From Alphaproteobacteria bacterium (GTDB lineage Bacteria > Pseudomonadota > Alphaproteobacteria > MPNO01 > UBA2964): a stretch of DNA of 64,000 nt. How positions within the stretch are numbered: the first letter of the stretch is position 1; each line of letters begins with the position of its first letter. A program made the translations under genes and the position numbers. The notes under the pieces are model-generated. The model had not been told where the DNA came from, ran no database searches, and was given only the letters and a program-made list of their open reading frames with translations. Location: NCBI GenBank assembly GCA_009377375.1, contig WHUE01000011.1:1-64000 (forward strand), given 5' to 3'. Of the stretch, positions 38,231 through 47,383 are shown in pieces.

Positions 38231-39577
38231 ATGAGATCGACAGGCGCGCCGTCGGCCTTCATGCGCCGGGCCCTCGGTGTCGGCGCGCTTCTCCTGCTCG
38301 CCGCCTGCGGCAACGAGGCGGAGCTTTCGCGCGCGGAAACGACCGGCCCCAATCCCCGGATTCCCGAGCCCGGGGACGGGCTTTTCCCCGTCGTGGATAT
38401 TGCTCGCGCCAGGGGATGGTCCGGCGGCAGGACTCCTAGCCCGGCGCCGGGGCTGGCGGTGCAGGCCTACGCGGACGGTCTCGATCACCCGCGGTGGCTT
38501 TACGTGCTGCCCAACGGCGATGTGCTGGTGGCGGAGACAAACGCGCCCGAACGGCCGGAGAGCGGCGGGGGCATCAAGGGCTGGATCGTGCAACTGTTTC
38601 AGAAATGGGCGGGGGCGGGCGTGCCGAGCGCCAACCGCATCACCTTGCTGCGCGATGCCGATGGCGACGGCGTCGCCGAGTACCGGACCGCCTTCCTGGA
38701 AGGGCTGAACTCGCCGTTCGGCATGGCGCTTGTCGGCAATGACTTCTACGTCGCGAACACCGATGCGATCCTGCGCTTTCCCTACAGGGGCGGCGAAACC
38801 AGAATCTCAGCGCCCGGCGAAAAGGTGACCGATCTGCCGGCCGGCCCAATCAACCGTCACTGGACCCGGAATGTGATCGCGAGCCGCGACGGGACGCGCC
38901 TTTATGCGACGGTGGGCTCGAACAGCAATGTCGCCGAGAACGGCCTGGACAAGGAGGAGCGCCGCGCCGCGATCCTGGAAATCGACCCGAAAGCCGGACA
39001 GTCCAGGCTATTCGCGTCTGGCCTGCGCAACCCGAACGGAATGGATTGGGAACCGGAAACCGGAATTCTGTGGACGGTCGTGAACGAGCGCGACGAGCTC
39101 GGCAGCGATCTTGTTCCGGATTACCTCACCTCGGTGAAGGAGGGCGGGTTCTACGGATGGCCGTTCAGCTACTGGGGCCGGCATGTCGACGCGCGGGTTT
39201 CTCCCCCCAGACCGGATCTTGTCGCCAGGGCGATCGTCCCGGATTACGCGCTCGGCAACCACGTCGCGCCGCTGGGCCTCGTCTTTTCGAAGGGGACATT
39301 GCTGCCCGAAAATTTCCGAAGCGGCGCGTTCATCGGCCAGCACGGTTCGTGGAACCGCACGCCCCGCAGCGGCTACAACGTCGTCTTCGTGCGCTTCGTC
39401 GCCGGCCATCCCGCCGGGGAACCGGCCGACGTGCTGACCGGTTTCGTCGATGAAGAGAAGGACGAGGCGTTCGGTCGCCCGGTTGACGTCGCCATTGACC
39501 GGCGCGGCGCGCTGCTTGTGGCCGACGACGTCGGCAACACGGTCTGGCGCGTGGCGCCCGTCGCTCCCGCCAGGTAG
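38231..39577 (+). CDS. PQQ-type sorbosone dehydrogenase-like lipoprotein
   Basis: A 448-residue beta-propeller protein of the soluble glucose/sorbosone dehydrogenase family. Lipobox LLLAACG (Cys near residue 26) predicts an anchored periplasmic protein. Motifs include [47 protein letters not shown] and [29 protein letters not shown] Shine-Dalgarno precedes the ATG. It lies 39 bases after ligD and may be on the ku-ligD transcript. Confidence 0.88.
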   Translation: MRSTGAPSAFMRRALGVGALLLLAACGNEAELSRAETTGPNPRIPEPGDGLFPVVDIARARGWSGGRTPSPAPGLAVQAYADGLDHPRWLYVLPNGDVLVAETNAPERPESGGGIKGWIVQLFQKWAGAGVPSANRITLLRDADGDGVAEYRTAFLEGLNSPFGMALVGNDFYVANTDAILRFPYRGGETRISAPGEKVTDLPAGPINRHWTRNVIASRDGTRLYATVGSNSNVAENGLDKEERRAAILEIDPKAGQSRLFASGLRNPNGMDWEPETGILWTVVNERDELGSDLVPDYLTSVKEGGFYGWPFSYWGRHVDARVSPPRPDLVARAIVPDYALGNHVAPLGLVFSKGTLLPENFRSGAFIGQHGSWNRTPRSGYNVVFVRFVAGHPAGEPADVLTGFVDEEKDEAFGRPVDVAIDRRGALLVADDVGNTVWRVAPVAPAR

Positions 39578-39621
39578 CCGGGAGCTTGCCGGGGAAGGAA
39601 AAGGGAGGTACGGGCGACCAA

Positions 39622-40755
39622 ATGTCTGACGGAGGGGAAGCTGTAAACGAAGCCGACGGCGACAGCGTGCAAATCCGCTGGAGCGCCGGCACGTGGCTCC
39701 TGATTCTCGCCCTTTTTTACACGGCGTACTTCGCCAAGGACGTTTTGATCCCGATTACGCTGGCATTTCTTCTGAACCTCCTGTGTGCGCCGCTGGTCCG
39801 GGGAATGCGAAGGCGCTTGCGCATTCCGCAAATCGTTGCGGCCGTGATTGTGGTCGTCTGTCTGATCGGCGGCGTCGTTGCCAGCTTCTACGCCCTTTCG
39901 GCTCCGGCGGCCGACTGGATGAACAGGCTGCCTGCGGCCATGGCCGAAATCGAACGAAAGCTACAACCGTTCCGCGCCCCCGTGAAGGAGGTCCACGACG
40001 CTGCCAGGAAAGTGGAGCGGCTGGCCAAATCGGAGGAGCCGCCGGATCCCGCGGCGCCCGTCTCGGTCATTGTCAGGGGGCCGAGCCTGACCGAAACCGT
40101 GCTGGGGCAGACAACCGCAATCTCGGTCGGGCTCCTGGCGACGATTGTCCTGCTCCTGTTTCTTCTGGCCTCGGGCGACACCCTGCTGCGCCAGGCGATC
40201 AGCATCGCGCCCCGGCTGCGTGACAAGAAGCGCATCGTGGAGATCGCCCGGGACAGCGAGGACGATATTTCCTATTACCTTCTGACCATCACCATGATCA
40301 ACGCGGGGCTGGGATGTCTCATCGGGGTCGCCATGTGGCTTCTGAACGTGCCCAACCCCCTGCTTTGGGGCGTCATGGCTGCGGCCTTCAACTACATTCC
40401 TTTCGTTGGCGCGCTGGTGGGGGCCGGAGTCATCGCGCTGGTCTCCGTCGTCGCGTTCGACAGTGCTGTCGCCATCGCGGCCCCGCCTGTTGTCTATCTT
40501 CTTCTGAGCGGGATCGAAGGACAGCTGATTACGCCTGCTCTTGTCGCGCGCCGGCTCGCGCTCAACCCTGTCGTCGTCTTCCTGTCGCTGATCGTGTGGA
40601 GCTGGATATGGGGCATTGCCGGCGCGCTGCTCGCCGTGCCTCTGCTTGCGACGTTCAAGATCATGTGCGACCGGGTCGAGAGCCTGCAGCCCATCGGTAC
40701 CATGCTGGGGAGTCCGACGCTCGCCGACGCCGAAGACGCGAAAGCGGCAAGCTGA
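39622..40755 (+). CDS. AI-2E/PerM-family membrane permease
   Basis: A 377-residue inner-membrane protein of the AI-2E transporter superfamily with about eight membrane segments. It shows the family core AFNYIPFVGALVGAGVIALV and IEGQLITPALVARRLALNPV. GGGAGG lies 13 bases before ATG 39622. The substrate is unknown; family members export autoinducer-2 or act as Na+/H+ antiporters. 44 bases after the preceding gene. Confidence 0.88.
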   Translation: MSDGGEAVNEADGDSVQIRWSAGTWLLILALFYTAYFAKDVLIPITLAFLLNLLCAPLVRGMRRRLRIPQIVAAVIVVVCLIGGVVASFYALSAPAADWMNRLPAAMAEIERKLQPFRAPVKEVHDAARKVERLAKSEEPPDPAAPVSVIVRGPSLTETVLGQTTAISVGLLATIVLLLFLLASGDTLLRQAISIAPRLRDKKRIVEIARDSEDDISYYLLTITMINAGLGCLIGVAMWLLNVPNPLLWGVMAAAFNYIPFVGALVGAGVIALVSVVAFDSAVAIAAPPVVYLLLSGIEGQLITPALVARRLALNPVVVFLSLIVWSWIWGIAGALLAVPLLATFKIMCDRVESLQPIGTMLGSPTLADAEDAKAAS

Positions 40756-40776
40756 TCCTGTTCGATTTCCAGGCAT

Positions 40777-40801
40777 GGAACTTCTGCAGCCCCTTGCCGT
40801 T
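40777..40801 (+). promoter_or_regulatory. EcfG-type promoter upstream of the beta-barrel gene
   Basis: GGAAC (40777-40781), 16 bases, CGTT (40798-40801): an exact match. The start near 40810 would give a leader of about 230 bases to ATG 41038, or a separate small RNA. Confidence 0.45.
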
Positions 40802-41037
40802 ACACCGGTCATGGGACGGGGCAGAAAAAACGTTACGAATCGTCCCGTGTGGATGTCGGGGCCGCTGTATCCGGCGGGTGTGACAGATTTGTGATCGTGT
40901 CGTCACCCGCGAATAAACTTCCTTCGATATCGTCTCTCTCATGTGAGCTTTTGCGCGAAACGCGAGGGCTGTTGCTGTCTGCGCGGCATCGGCATCTTCG
41001 CACTCACTGCAGGTTACCAACCCAGGAGGGCACATAC

Positions 41038-41583
41038 ATGCGTAGTACAATCATCGCTCTGACTGCCGCCGCCTTGGCCGTTCCGGCCGCGGCCTTCGCC
41101 CAGAGTGGCACCACTGCGGATACCGCGCGCGGGCCGGTGATCGGAGACTGGGAGTTCACCCTCTCCGGCAGCGGCACCGCCAATAACGATTTCGACGATC
41201 ATACTCTCGGCGCCAGCGGCAGCGTGGGCAAATATCTGCACCAGAACGTCCTCGTGGGCGTGCGCCAGAGCATCAACTTCAACGATGTGGAAGGCTCCGA
41301 CGACGTCTATTCCGGCTCAACCCGAGGGTTCGCCGATTACGTCTTCGATTTCGGTAACTGGCGTCCCTATGTCGGTCTGAACCTGGGCGGCATCTACGGC
41401 GAGGGCGTCAACGAAACCTTCGCGGCGGGAGGACAGGTCGGCGTGAAATACTACGCCGACCAGCGCACGTTCATCTTCGCTCAGACGGAATACCAGTTCA
41501 CCTTCGACGATCTGAGCGATGCCGACAACTCGTCCAACGACGGCCAGTTCTCCCATGCCATCGGCATCGGCATGAATTTCTAG
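41038..41583 (+). CDS. Small outer-membrane beta-barrel protein
   Basis: A 181-residue protein with a clean signal peptide (STIIALTAAALAVPAAAFAQ). The mature part has alternating amphipathic strands (GDWEFTLSGSGTANNDFDDH, VGVRQSINFNDVEGS, WRPYVGLNLGGIYGE, KYYADQRTFIFAQTEYQFTF) and ends in Phe (IGIGMNF), the BAM recognition end. An eight-strand barrel is likely. Strong AGGAGG Shine-Dalgarno. No specific function is recognised. Confidence 0.88.
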   Translation: MRSTIIALTAAALAVPAAAFAQSGTTADTARGPVIGDWEFTLSGSGTANNDFDDHTLGASGSVGKYLHQNVLVGVRQSINFNDVEGSDDVYSGSTRGFADYVFDFGNWRPYVGLNLGGIYGEGVNETFAAGGQVGVKYYADQRTFIFAQTEYQFTFDDLSDADNSSNDGQFSHAIGIGMNF

Positions 41584-41600
41584 CTTCCATCGCGTGTGGG

Positions 41601-41640
41601 AAAGGGGCCGGCGGCGATGCCGGTCCCTTCCTTTTTCTTC
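41601..41640 (+). terminator. Rho-independent terminator after the beta-barrel gene
   Basis: Stem GGGGCCGGC / GCCGGTCCC (41604-41612, 41619-41627) with one G-T pair and a 6-base loop, followed by the T-rich tract TTCCTTTTTCTT. Confidence 0.8.
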
Positions 41641-41736
41641 CCTCGGCCCCTTTTCCAAACACGCCCGGCCCGGTAGCGTATCCGCCACAGGGACGCCGTC
41701 CCGACGGGAGGGCGGCGGACGACATCGGGGGAAGCT

Positions 41737-43452
41737 GTGTTCTCGACAGACTGGGAGACGTCGCCGCGGCGGTACGGCGTCGTGATCGAAAAAGGCGTCC
41801 GTATCCCGGTCGATGACGGGATCACGCTCTATTCCGACATCTTCCGCCCCGACGCGCCGGGCAGGTTCCCGGTGATCCTCGCGGCGCATCCCTACAATCA
41901 GGAAGCCCAGTCGACGCCGATGATCCCGGAGGGCATCCATGTCCGCCGCGCCTTCATCGAATCCGGCGACTACAATTTCTATACCCGGCGCGGCTACGTG
42001 TTCGTGATCATGAACATCCGCGGCACCGGACAGTCGGACGGCAAGTTCTCCAACCGCAATCCCGATGCCCGCACCGTGCAGGACGTGTACGAGGCCATCG
42101 AGTGGCTGGCGCGTCAGAAGTGGTGCGACGGCAATGTCGGCATGTTCGGCGTGTCCTATTTCTCGGTGATCCAGAAGCGGGTCGCCGTGCTCAAGCCGCC
42201 CTCGCTGAAGGCGATCTTCGCGCTCTACGGCTGGACGGAAGGCTATCGCGACCTGTTCTATCACGGCGGCATCTTCGCCTGGGGTTTCTTCTCCGCCTGG
42301 GCGCGCAACCGGGGCCCCGGCATGCGCATCGCCACCGATCTGCGCGCCCAGCTGGGCGACAACGCCTACACCTCGATGATCGAGGACATGCGCGCCGACC
42401 GCGAACTGATGGGCGTGCCTTTCCTTGCCGAGGTGCTGCGCGAGCCGGAGAAGCCGCCGCATCCGCTGATCGTCGAGGTGCTGATGCACCGGCACGATGA
42501 CGAATGGCACCGCGACCGCGCGGTCGATTTCGGCGCCGATACCTCCATCCCCGCCTATTTCGGCGCCGACTGGGGCATGTTCGGATTCCACATGGCCGGC
42601 GACCTGCGTGCGTTCGAGAAGTGGCAAGGGCCGAAGCGCATGGTGATGGGCCCGCCGATCTATCTCGACCGGCCCGTGTACCAGTACGCCTATGAATCGC
42701 TCCGCTGGTTCGATCACTGGCTCAAGGGCGTCGACAACCGGATGATGGACGAGCCGCGCGTGAAGCTGTTCATCGTCGGCGCGAACGAATGGAAGACGGC
42801 GGACGAATGGCCGTTGCCGGAGACGCGCTGGACGCCGTTCTACCTGCACCAGGACGGCTGGCTGTCGGAGCACGAGTTCTGGCCGGACGAGGGCGGCACT
42901 TCCTACAACGACTCGCAGTACGAGCGGGGCGGGGCCGAGTTCGTCACCCCGCCGATGGTGGAGACGACGGAGATCTGCGGCCCCATCGCGCTCGACCTCT
43001 GGGGCTCCACCAACGCAGACGAGGTCCTGTGGTTCGCCAGCCTGTGGCTGGTGGAGACGGACGGGACGAAATCCATGCTCACCCGCGGCTGGCTGCGCGG
43101 CTCGCAGCGCAGGCTGGACAGCGAGAAGTCGAAGCCGTGGCAGCCCGTCCATACGCATGAGGCGCGCGAACCGCTGACGCCCGGCGAGATCTACGAGTTC
43201 AATATCGAGATCCGTCCCTACGGCATCGAGCTGAAGCCCGGCCAGCGCCTCGCGCTCAAGATCAAGTCCGCCGACGACGAGACGCCGACCAATTTCAACG
43301 AGCAGGTTTCGCGCGGCCACGTGCTGCGGCCCACCGCGTCGCGCGTCACCATCCATCACAACCCGGACTGCCCGTCGCATCTGCTGCTGCCAATCACGAA
43401 GGGCAATGTCATCGGCACCTTCTTCTCCGGCGGCAATCTGCCGCCGCTGTAG
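41737..43452 (+). CDS. CocE/NonD-type alpha/beta hydrolase (X-Pro dipeptidyl-peptidase S15 family)
   Basis: A 571-residue serine hydrolase. The alpha/beta core has GITLYSDIFRPDAPGRFPVI, YVFVIMNIRGTGQSDGK and the nucleophile elbow GNVGMFGVSYFSV. The C-terminal jelly-roll part includes ELKPGQRLALKIKSADDET. No signal peptide. GTG 41737 follows GGGGGAAG. Substrates in this family are esters or amides; here it neighbours an uptake receptor. Confidence 0.9.
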   Translation: MFSTDWETSPRRYGVVIEKGVRIPVDDGITLYSDIFRPDAPGRFPVILAAHPYNQEAQSTPMIPEGIHVRRAFIESGDYNFYTRRGYVFVIMNIRGTGQSDGKFSNRNPDARTVQDVYEAIEWLARQKWCDGNVGMFGVSYFSVIQKRVAVLKPPSLKAIFALYGWTEGYRDLFYHGGIFAWGFFSAWARNRGPGMRIATDLRAQLGDNAYTSMIEDMRADRELMGVPFLAEVLREPEKPPHPLIVEVLMHRHDDEWHRDRAVDFGADTSIPAYFGADWGMFGFHMAGDLRAFEKWQGPKRMVMGPPIYLDRPVYQYAYESLRWFDHWLKGVDNRMMDEPRVKLFIVGANEWKTADEWPLPETRWTPFYLHQDGWLSEHEFWPDEGGTSYNDSQYERGGAEFVTPPMVETTEICGPIALDLWGSTNADEVLWFASLWLVETDGTKSMLTRGWLRGSQRRLDSEKSKPWQPVHTHEAREPLTPGEIYEFNIEIRPYGIELKPGQRLALKIKSADDETPTNFNEQVSRGHVLRPTASRVTIHHNPDCPSHLLLPITKGNVIGTFFSGGNLPPL

Positions 43453-43646
43453 CGGCGCGGGGCGGAGGCCCCCCGTTGACGGCAGCCCTTACGGCTCCTA
43501 GGGTTATTCGGCACTGCGCCGCAGACGCGCAGGCATCCTGGCTTCAACGTCGGACGGATCACATCGTGGAACCGGCTGTCGTCTGCGCGGCGCGGCCCGT
43601 GCCGCGGTCGCGCACCCATTCAGTATGGCTAACAGGGAGTCGTCAC

Positions 43647-44675
43647 ATGAAGACCTTCGCGATCCATCGCCTCGTCCCGCTCGTCCTGGCGGGCGGGCTC
43701 GCCTACGCCGCGCCCGCCGCGGCCGACGCCGTCGCGGATTTCTACGGCGGCAAGCAGATCACCTTCGTCGTGCAGGCCGGGGCAGGCGGCTATTACGGGC
43801 TCAACGCCAGGCTGATGTCCAACCATATGGGCCGGTTCATCCCCGGCAACCCCTCCATCGTCGTCCAGCACATGCCGGGCGCGGGCGGGATCAAGGCGGC
43901 GAACTACACCTATAATGTCGCGGCGAAGGACGGCTCGATCATGTCGATGCTGAGCGCCGACGTGGCCGTCGTGCAGAAGATGAAGCCGGACGCGGTCAAG
44001 TACGACGCCGCCGGGTTCTTCTGGATCGGCAGCATCTATCCGTTCAGCCAGGTCCTCTCGGTCTACGAGACGGCGAAGGTGAATTCGCTGGACGAGCTGA
44101 AGACCAAGGAGATCGTGCTCGGCCACACCGGCCGGTCCAGCCACAACTATATGGAGGCCGTGCTGCTGTCCAAGTTCTTCGGCCTGAAGCTGAAGAACGT
44201 GACCGGCTACCGTGGCGGCAGCGACATGTACCTCGCCATGGAGCGCGGCGAGATTCATGGCCGCATCGGCTCCTATGCGAGCCTGAAGGCGACCAAATCG
44301 GACTGGTTGGCCGGAAAGAAGATCAAGGCGCTGCTGCAGACCGGCATCGAGCGGTCGGCGGAGCTGCCGGACGTACCCACGATGGTCGAGATCTCGCCCA
44401 ACGACGAGGTGCGCGAGATGTTCATGTTCCTCTCCGGCGGCGCGCCCGTGGGCTGGTCGGCCTGCATGCCCCCCGGCGTCCCGGACGACCGCGCCGCCGC
44501 GATGCGCAAGGCCTTCGACGACATGCTGAAGGACGAGACCTTCAGGAAGGAGGTCGTCCGCCACAAGGCGGCGATCGACGCGCGCACCGGCGCCCAGGTG
44601 GCGGCCGCGGTGAAGCGGACGCTCGCAACGCCGGACGCCGTCGTGAAGAAGATGCTGGCCGCCGGCCGGGAATAG
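43647..44675 (+). CDS. Bug/TctC-family periplasmic solute receptor (first)
   Basis: A 342-residue tripartite-tricarboxylate-type receptor. Signal peptide ends near PAAADA, then DFYGGKQITFVVQAGAGGYY, VVQHMPGAGGIKAANYTYNV and VTGYRGGSDMYLAMERGEIH. AGGGAG before ATG 43647. No tctA/tctB membrane genes are in the window, so it is an orphan receptor as is common for Bug proteins. Confidence 0.92.
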   Translation: MKTFAIHRLVPLVLAGGLAYAAPAAADAVADFYGGKQITFVVQAGAGGYYGLNARLMSNHMGRFIPGNPSIVVQHMPGAGGIKAANYTYNVAAKDGSIMSMLSADVAVVQKMKPDAVKYDAAGFFWIGSIYPFSQVLSVYETAKVNSLDELKTKEIVLGHTGRSSHNYMEAVLLSKFFGLKLKNVTGYRGGSDMYLAMERGEIHGRIGSYASLKATKSDWLAGKKIKALLQTGIERSAELPDVPTMVEISPNDEVREMFMFLSGGAPVGWSACMPPGVPDDRAAAMRKAFDDMLKDETFRKEVVRHKAAIDARTGAQVAAAVKRTLATPDAVVKKMLAAGRE

Positions 44676-44687
44676 GCTCGAGGCGAA

Positions 44688-44718
44688 GTCGGGACGGGGA
44701 GGCACGCCCCGTCCCGAC
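44688..44718. terminator. Bidirectional hairpin between Bug receptor and enolase-family gene
   Basis: Perfect 12-bp inverted repeat GTCGGGACGGGG / CCCCGTCCCGAC, 7-base loop, between convergent stops; no T tract. Confidence 0.6.
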
Positions 44719-44727
44719 ACTGTCCTG

Positions 44728-45855
44728 TCAATCCAGCGCGTATTCCTCTATCGCGTCGCGGTCGGGCTCGAGGCCGAGCCCGGGCGCGGACGGCAGGATC
44801 ATGTAACCGTCGTCGATCTCCGGCAGGTTGCGGAAGATCGACCGGCAGGCGTTCACGGAGTTGACCTGGTATTCGAGGTTGGTGCCGTTCTGCAGCCCGG
44901 CTTGCAGATGCATGTTGTGGTAGGGACAGCCGCCGCCGTTGGAGATCGGCACGTTGAAGGCGTCGGCCAGCCCGGCGATGCGCAGGCACTGGGTCAGCCC
45001 GCCGGTGATGATCATGTTGGGCTGGATCGCATCCACCGCCTCATGCACCAGCATGTCGCGGAAGCGGTAGGCGAGGCCCTCGTTCTGCCCCGCGGTCAGC
45101 TTGATCGGCTGGCGGCGGCGGAGCTGGGCCAGCAGATGCACGTCGTTCTGCAGGATCGGCTCCTCGAACCAGGCGATGTCGCAATCGGCGATCATGTGGC
45201 AGAGATCGGTGGCGCTGGGCAGGTCGAGCCGGCAGCCGGCATCGACCGCGATCTCCACGTCCTCGCCCACGGCCTCGCGCACCCGGCGCACGCGCCGCGC
45301 GTCGTCCCTCACGATCTCGGCCAGCGGCTTGCCGTTGCGGCGCTGGTCGAGCCCCGGCCGCCCGACCTGGATCTTCACCCCGCGGAACCCGGCCGCCGCC
45401 ATGCGCGAGGTCGACTCCGCCAGCCCGTCGTCGTCCAGGAACGAGAACCCGCACGTGGCGTAGGCTTCCACGCGGTCGCGCGCGCCGCCGATCAGCCGCC
45501 AGACCGGCATGTCGAGCGCGATGCCCTTGATGTCCCACAGCGCGAGGTCGATGGCGCTGATGGCGTGCGACGCATAGCCGGTCTGGCCCCAGGGCGTCGC
45601 CGTCCAGTACATCACGTGCCAGAGCCGTTCGTGGTCCAGCGGGTCCATGCCCATGATCGCGGGGCCGAGCACCGAGTTGACCGCGCTCGCGATCGGCCTC
45701 GGGTCGGCGATCGACGAAATGCCGTGCCCGACCATCCCGGTCTCGGTCTCCACCTCGGCATAGAGCATCTCGCTGCGTCCGGCGCGCTCCACCCCTATTT
45801 CCGAATAATCGACAGGCACTTCCAGCGCCCAGGCCTGGACGCGAACGATCTTCAT
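44728..45855 (-). CDS. Enolase-superfamily enzyme (mandelate racemase/muconate lactonizing type)
   Basis: A 375-residue enzyme abstracting a proton alpha to a carboxylate. N-terminal capping domain, then the barrel: GFRGVKIQVGRPG, metal ligands in EIAVDAGCRLDL and AWFEEPI, and NGGGCPYHNMHLQAGLQNGT near the C-terminus with a possible catalytic His. The usual KxK dyad reads KIQ, so the second Lys is Gln. AGGGAGC precedes ATG 45855. Likely dehydratase or racemase of an organic acid. Confidence 0.88.
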   Translation of the reverse strand: MKIVRVQAWALEVPVDYSEIGVERAGRSEMLYAEVETETGMVGHGISSIADPRPIASAVNSVLGPAIMGMDPLDHERLWHVMYWTATPWGQTGYASHAISAIDLALWDIKGIALDMPVWRLIGGARDRVEAYATCGFSFLDDDGLAESTSRMAAAGFRGVKIQVGRPGLDQRRNGKPLAEIVRDDARRVRRVREAVGEDVEIAVDAGCRLDLPSATDLCHMIADCDIAWFEEPILQNDVHLLAQLRRRQPIKLTAGQNEGLAYRFRDMLVHEAVDAIQPNMIITGGLTQCLRIAGLADAFNVPISNGGGCPYHNMHLQAGLQNGTNLEYQVNSVNACRSIFRNLPEIDDGYMILPSAPGLGLEPDRDAIEEYALD

Positions 45856-46056
45856 GACGGCGCTCCCTGTATGATGTGCGGCTGTCGCCGATGCCCCTGC
45901 GGGCCGGCGCGCCGGATTGCGGACGCGATCACAGTAGCGTCCCCGATTTCCGCATGGCAAGGGTGCGCCCGCCGGTTGACAAAGGGCGGGCGCCGCCGCG
46001 TTATTGCGATATCGGATGATACCGGATCGGCGGGCCGGCGCGCGGGGAGGCATGAC

Positions 46057-46860
46057 ATGCTGGAGCTCTATCACAACGACCAGTCGAGCTGCTCGCAGAA
46101 GGCGCGGCTGGTGCTGGCGGAGAAGGGGCTGGACTGGGAGAGCCATCACCTCGACCTTCGCGCCGGCGACCAGCAGACTCCGGAGTACCTGAAGCTCAAC
46201 CCGAAGGGCGTGGTGCCGACGCTGGTGGACGACGGCCGGGCGGTGCGCGAATCCAACGTCATCATCGAATACGTCGACAACGCCTATCCGGGCCCGGCCC
46301 CGCTGAAGCCGGCGGATGCTTACGGCCGCGCGATGGTGCATCTGTGGACCAAGCGGCTGGACGACGGCCATCACGACATCGCCACCGCGACGCTCAGCAT
46401 GGGCATCGCCTTCCGTCACCAGTACCTGTCGCAGGGAAAGGAGGTCGCGGACCGGTTGATCGAGAACATCCCCGACCCGGTGAAGCGCGAACGCCGACGC
46501 GACATCATTTACAACGGCACCGAGGGACGCGAGTTCCGGCTGGCCGTCCGGCTGTGGGAAGGGCTGCTGACCGACATGGAGGCGGAGCTGACCGGACATG
46601 GCGGCGACTGGATCATGGGCGACGACTACACGCTGGTGGATCTCGCCTACACGCCGTACCTGACGCGGCTGGACCACCTGAACGCGCTGGGCTTCATCGC
46701 GGACCGGCCGCGCCTGCAGGCATGGTACGCGCGCGTCAGGGCGCGCCCGTCCTACGACACGGCCATCGGCAAATGGGACAACGCGGACTATGTCGCGCTG
46801 ATGCGCGAGAAGGGCGGCGAGGCATGGCCGCGCGTGAAGCAGATCGTGGCGGAACTCTGA
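46057..46860 (+). CDS. Glutathione S-transferase family protein
   Basis: A 267-residue GST: N-terminal thioredoxin fold LELYHNDQSSCSQKARLVLA with Ser-Cys-Ser active-site region, KLNPKGVVPTLVDDG and ESNVIIEYVDNAYPG (glutathione-binding E-S). The C-terminal helical domain includes GDDYTLVDLAYTPYLTRLDH. The Shine-Dalgarno GGGGAGG supports ATG 46057, not the out-of-frame ATG at 46052. Confidence 0.92.
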   Translation: MLELYHNDQSSCSQKARLVLAEKGLDWESHHLDLRAGDQQTPEYLKLNPKGVVPTLVDDGRAVRESNVIIEYVDNAYPGPAPLKPADAYGRAMVHLWTKRLDDGHHDIATATLSMGIAFRHQYLSQGKEVADRLIENIPDPVKRERRRDIIYNGTEGREFRLAVRLWEGLLTDMEAELTGHGGDWIMGDDYTLVDLAYTPYLTRLDHLNALGFIADRPRLQAWYARVRARPSYDTAIGKWDNADYVALMREKGGEAWPRVKQIVAEL

Positions 46861-46874
46861 GGGAGAAAGCGGAA

Positions 46875-47219
46875 ATGGACATCAAAAGGACTGGCTCCGG
46901 CGCATGGAACAGCCGCGCGGTGGTTCACAACGGGGTGGCGTACCTGTCGGGGCTCGTCGCCGACGACAAGAGCCTGACGGTGAAGCAGCAGACCGCGCAG
47001 GTGTTGGAAAAGATCGACGCCGTGCTGGCGCAGCTCGGCACCGACAAGACGAAAATCCTGTCCTCGGTGGTCTACATGGCCGACCTCGGCGAGAAGGACG
47101 CGATGAACGAGGCCTGGATGGCGTGGATGGACCCGGCCCATCCGCCGGCGCGCGCCGCCGTCGGCGTGACGCTCACCCCGGGCACCGCGGTGGAGATCAT
47201 GGTGCAGGCGGCGGTGTAA
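46875..47219 (+). CDS. RidA/YjgF-family protein
   Basis: A 114-residue RidA-type protein (WNSRAVVHNGVAYLSGLVAD, VLSSVVYMADL-like segment, then HPPARAAVGVTLTPGTAVEI). RidA proteins hydrolyse reactive imines or enamines; the Arg of PARAAVG is in place. 14 bases after the GST gene, so co-transcribed and probably part of the same catabolic route. Confidence 0.93.
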   Translation: MDIKRTGSGAWNSRAVVHNGVAYLSGLVADDKSLTVKQQTAQVLEKIDAVLAQLGTDKTKILSSVVYMADLGEKDAMNEAWMAWMDPAHPPARAAVGVTLTPGTAVEIMVQAAV

Positions 47220-47383
47220 CGGCAGCCCTGCGCCGGAACGGGACGAGTGAATGCCGTTTGCGGCTGGGCTAGCGTTGGGTCCATGCTCGTGGCGTACAGG
47301 AACATCGGAGGCACATGACCGACTCATAACCGGCTGCGGACGCGGCGACTGGCGCTGGCAAGGCAGCCTGCGGGAGGAAGACC

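Noticed and set aside
35582-38593. A 1003-codon open frame on the minus strand
   Set aside because: It is the antisense shadow of ligD, whose plus-strand domains and motifs are unambiguous; the shadow has Arg/Pro/His-rich composition and no family match.
40811-40894. A 27-codon frame (MGRGRKNVTNRPVW...) in the beta-barrel leader
   Set aside because: No ribosome-binding site and no composition support; treated as leader sequence.
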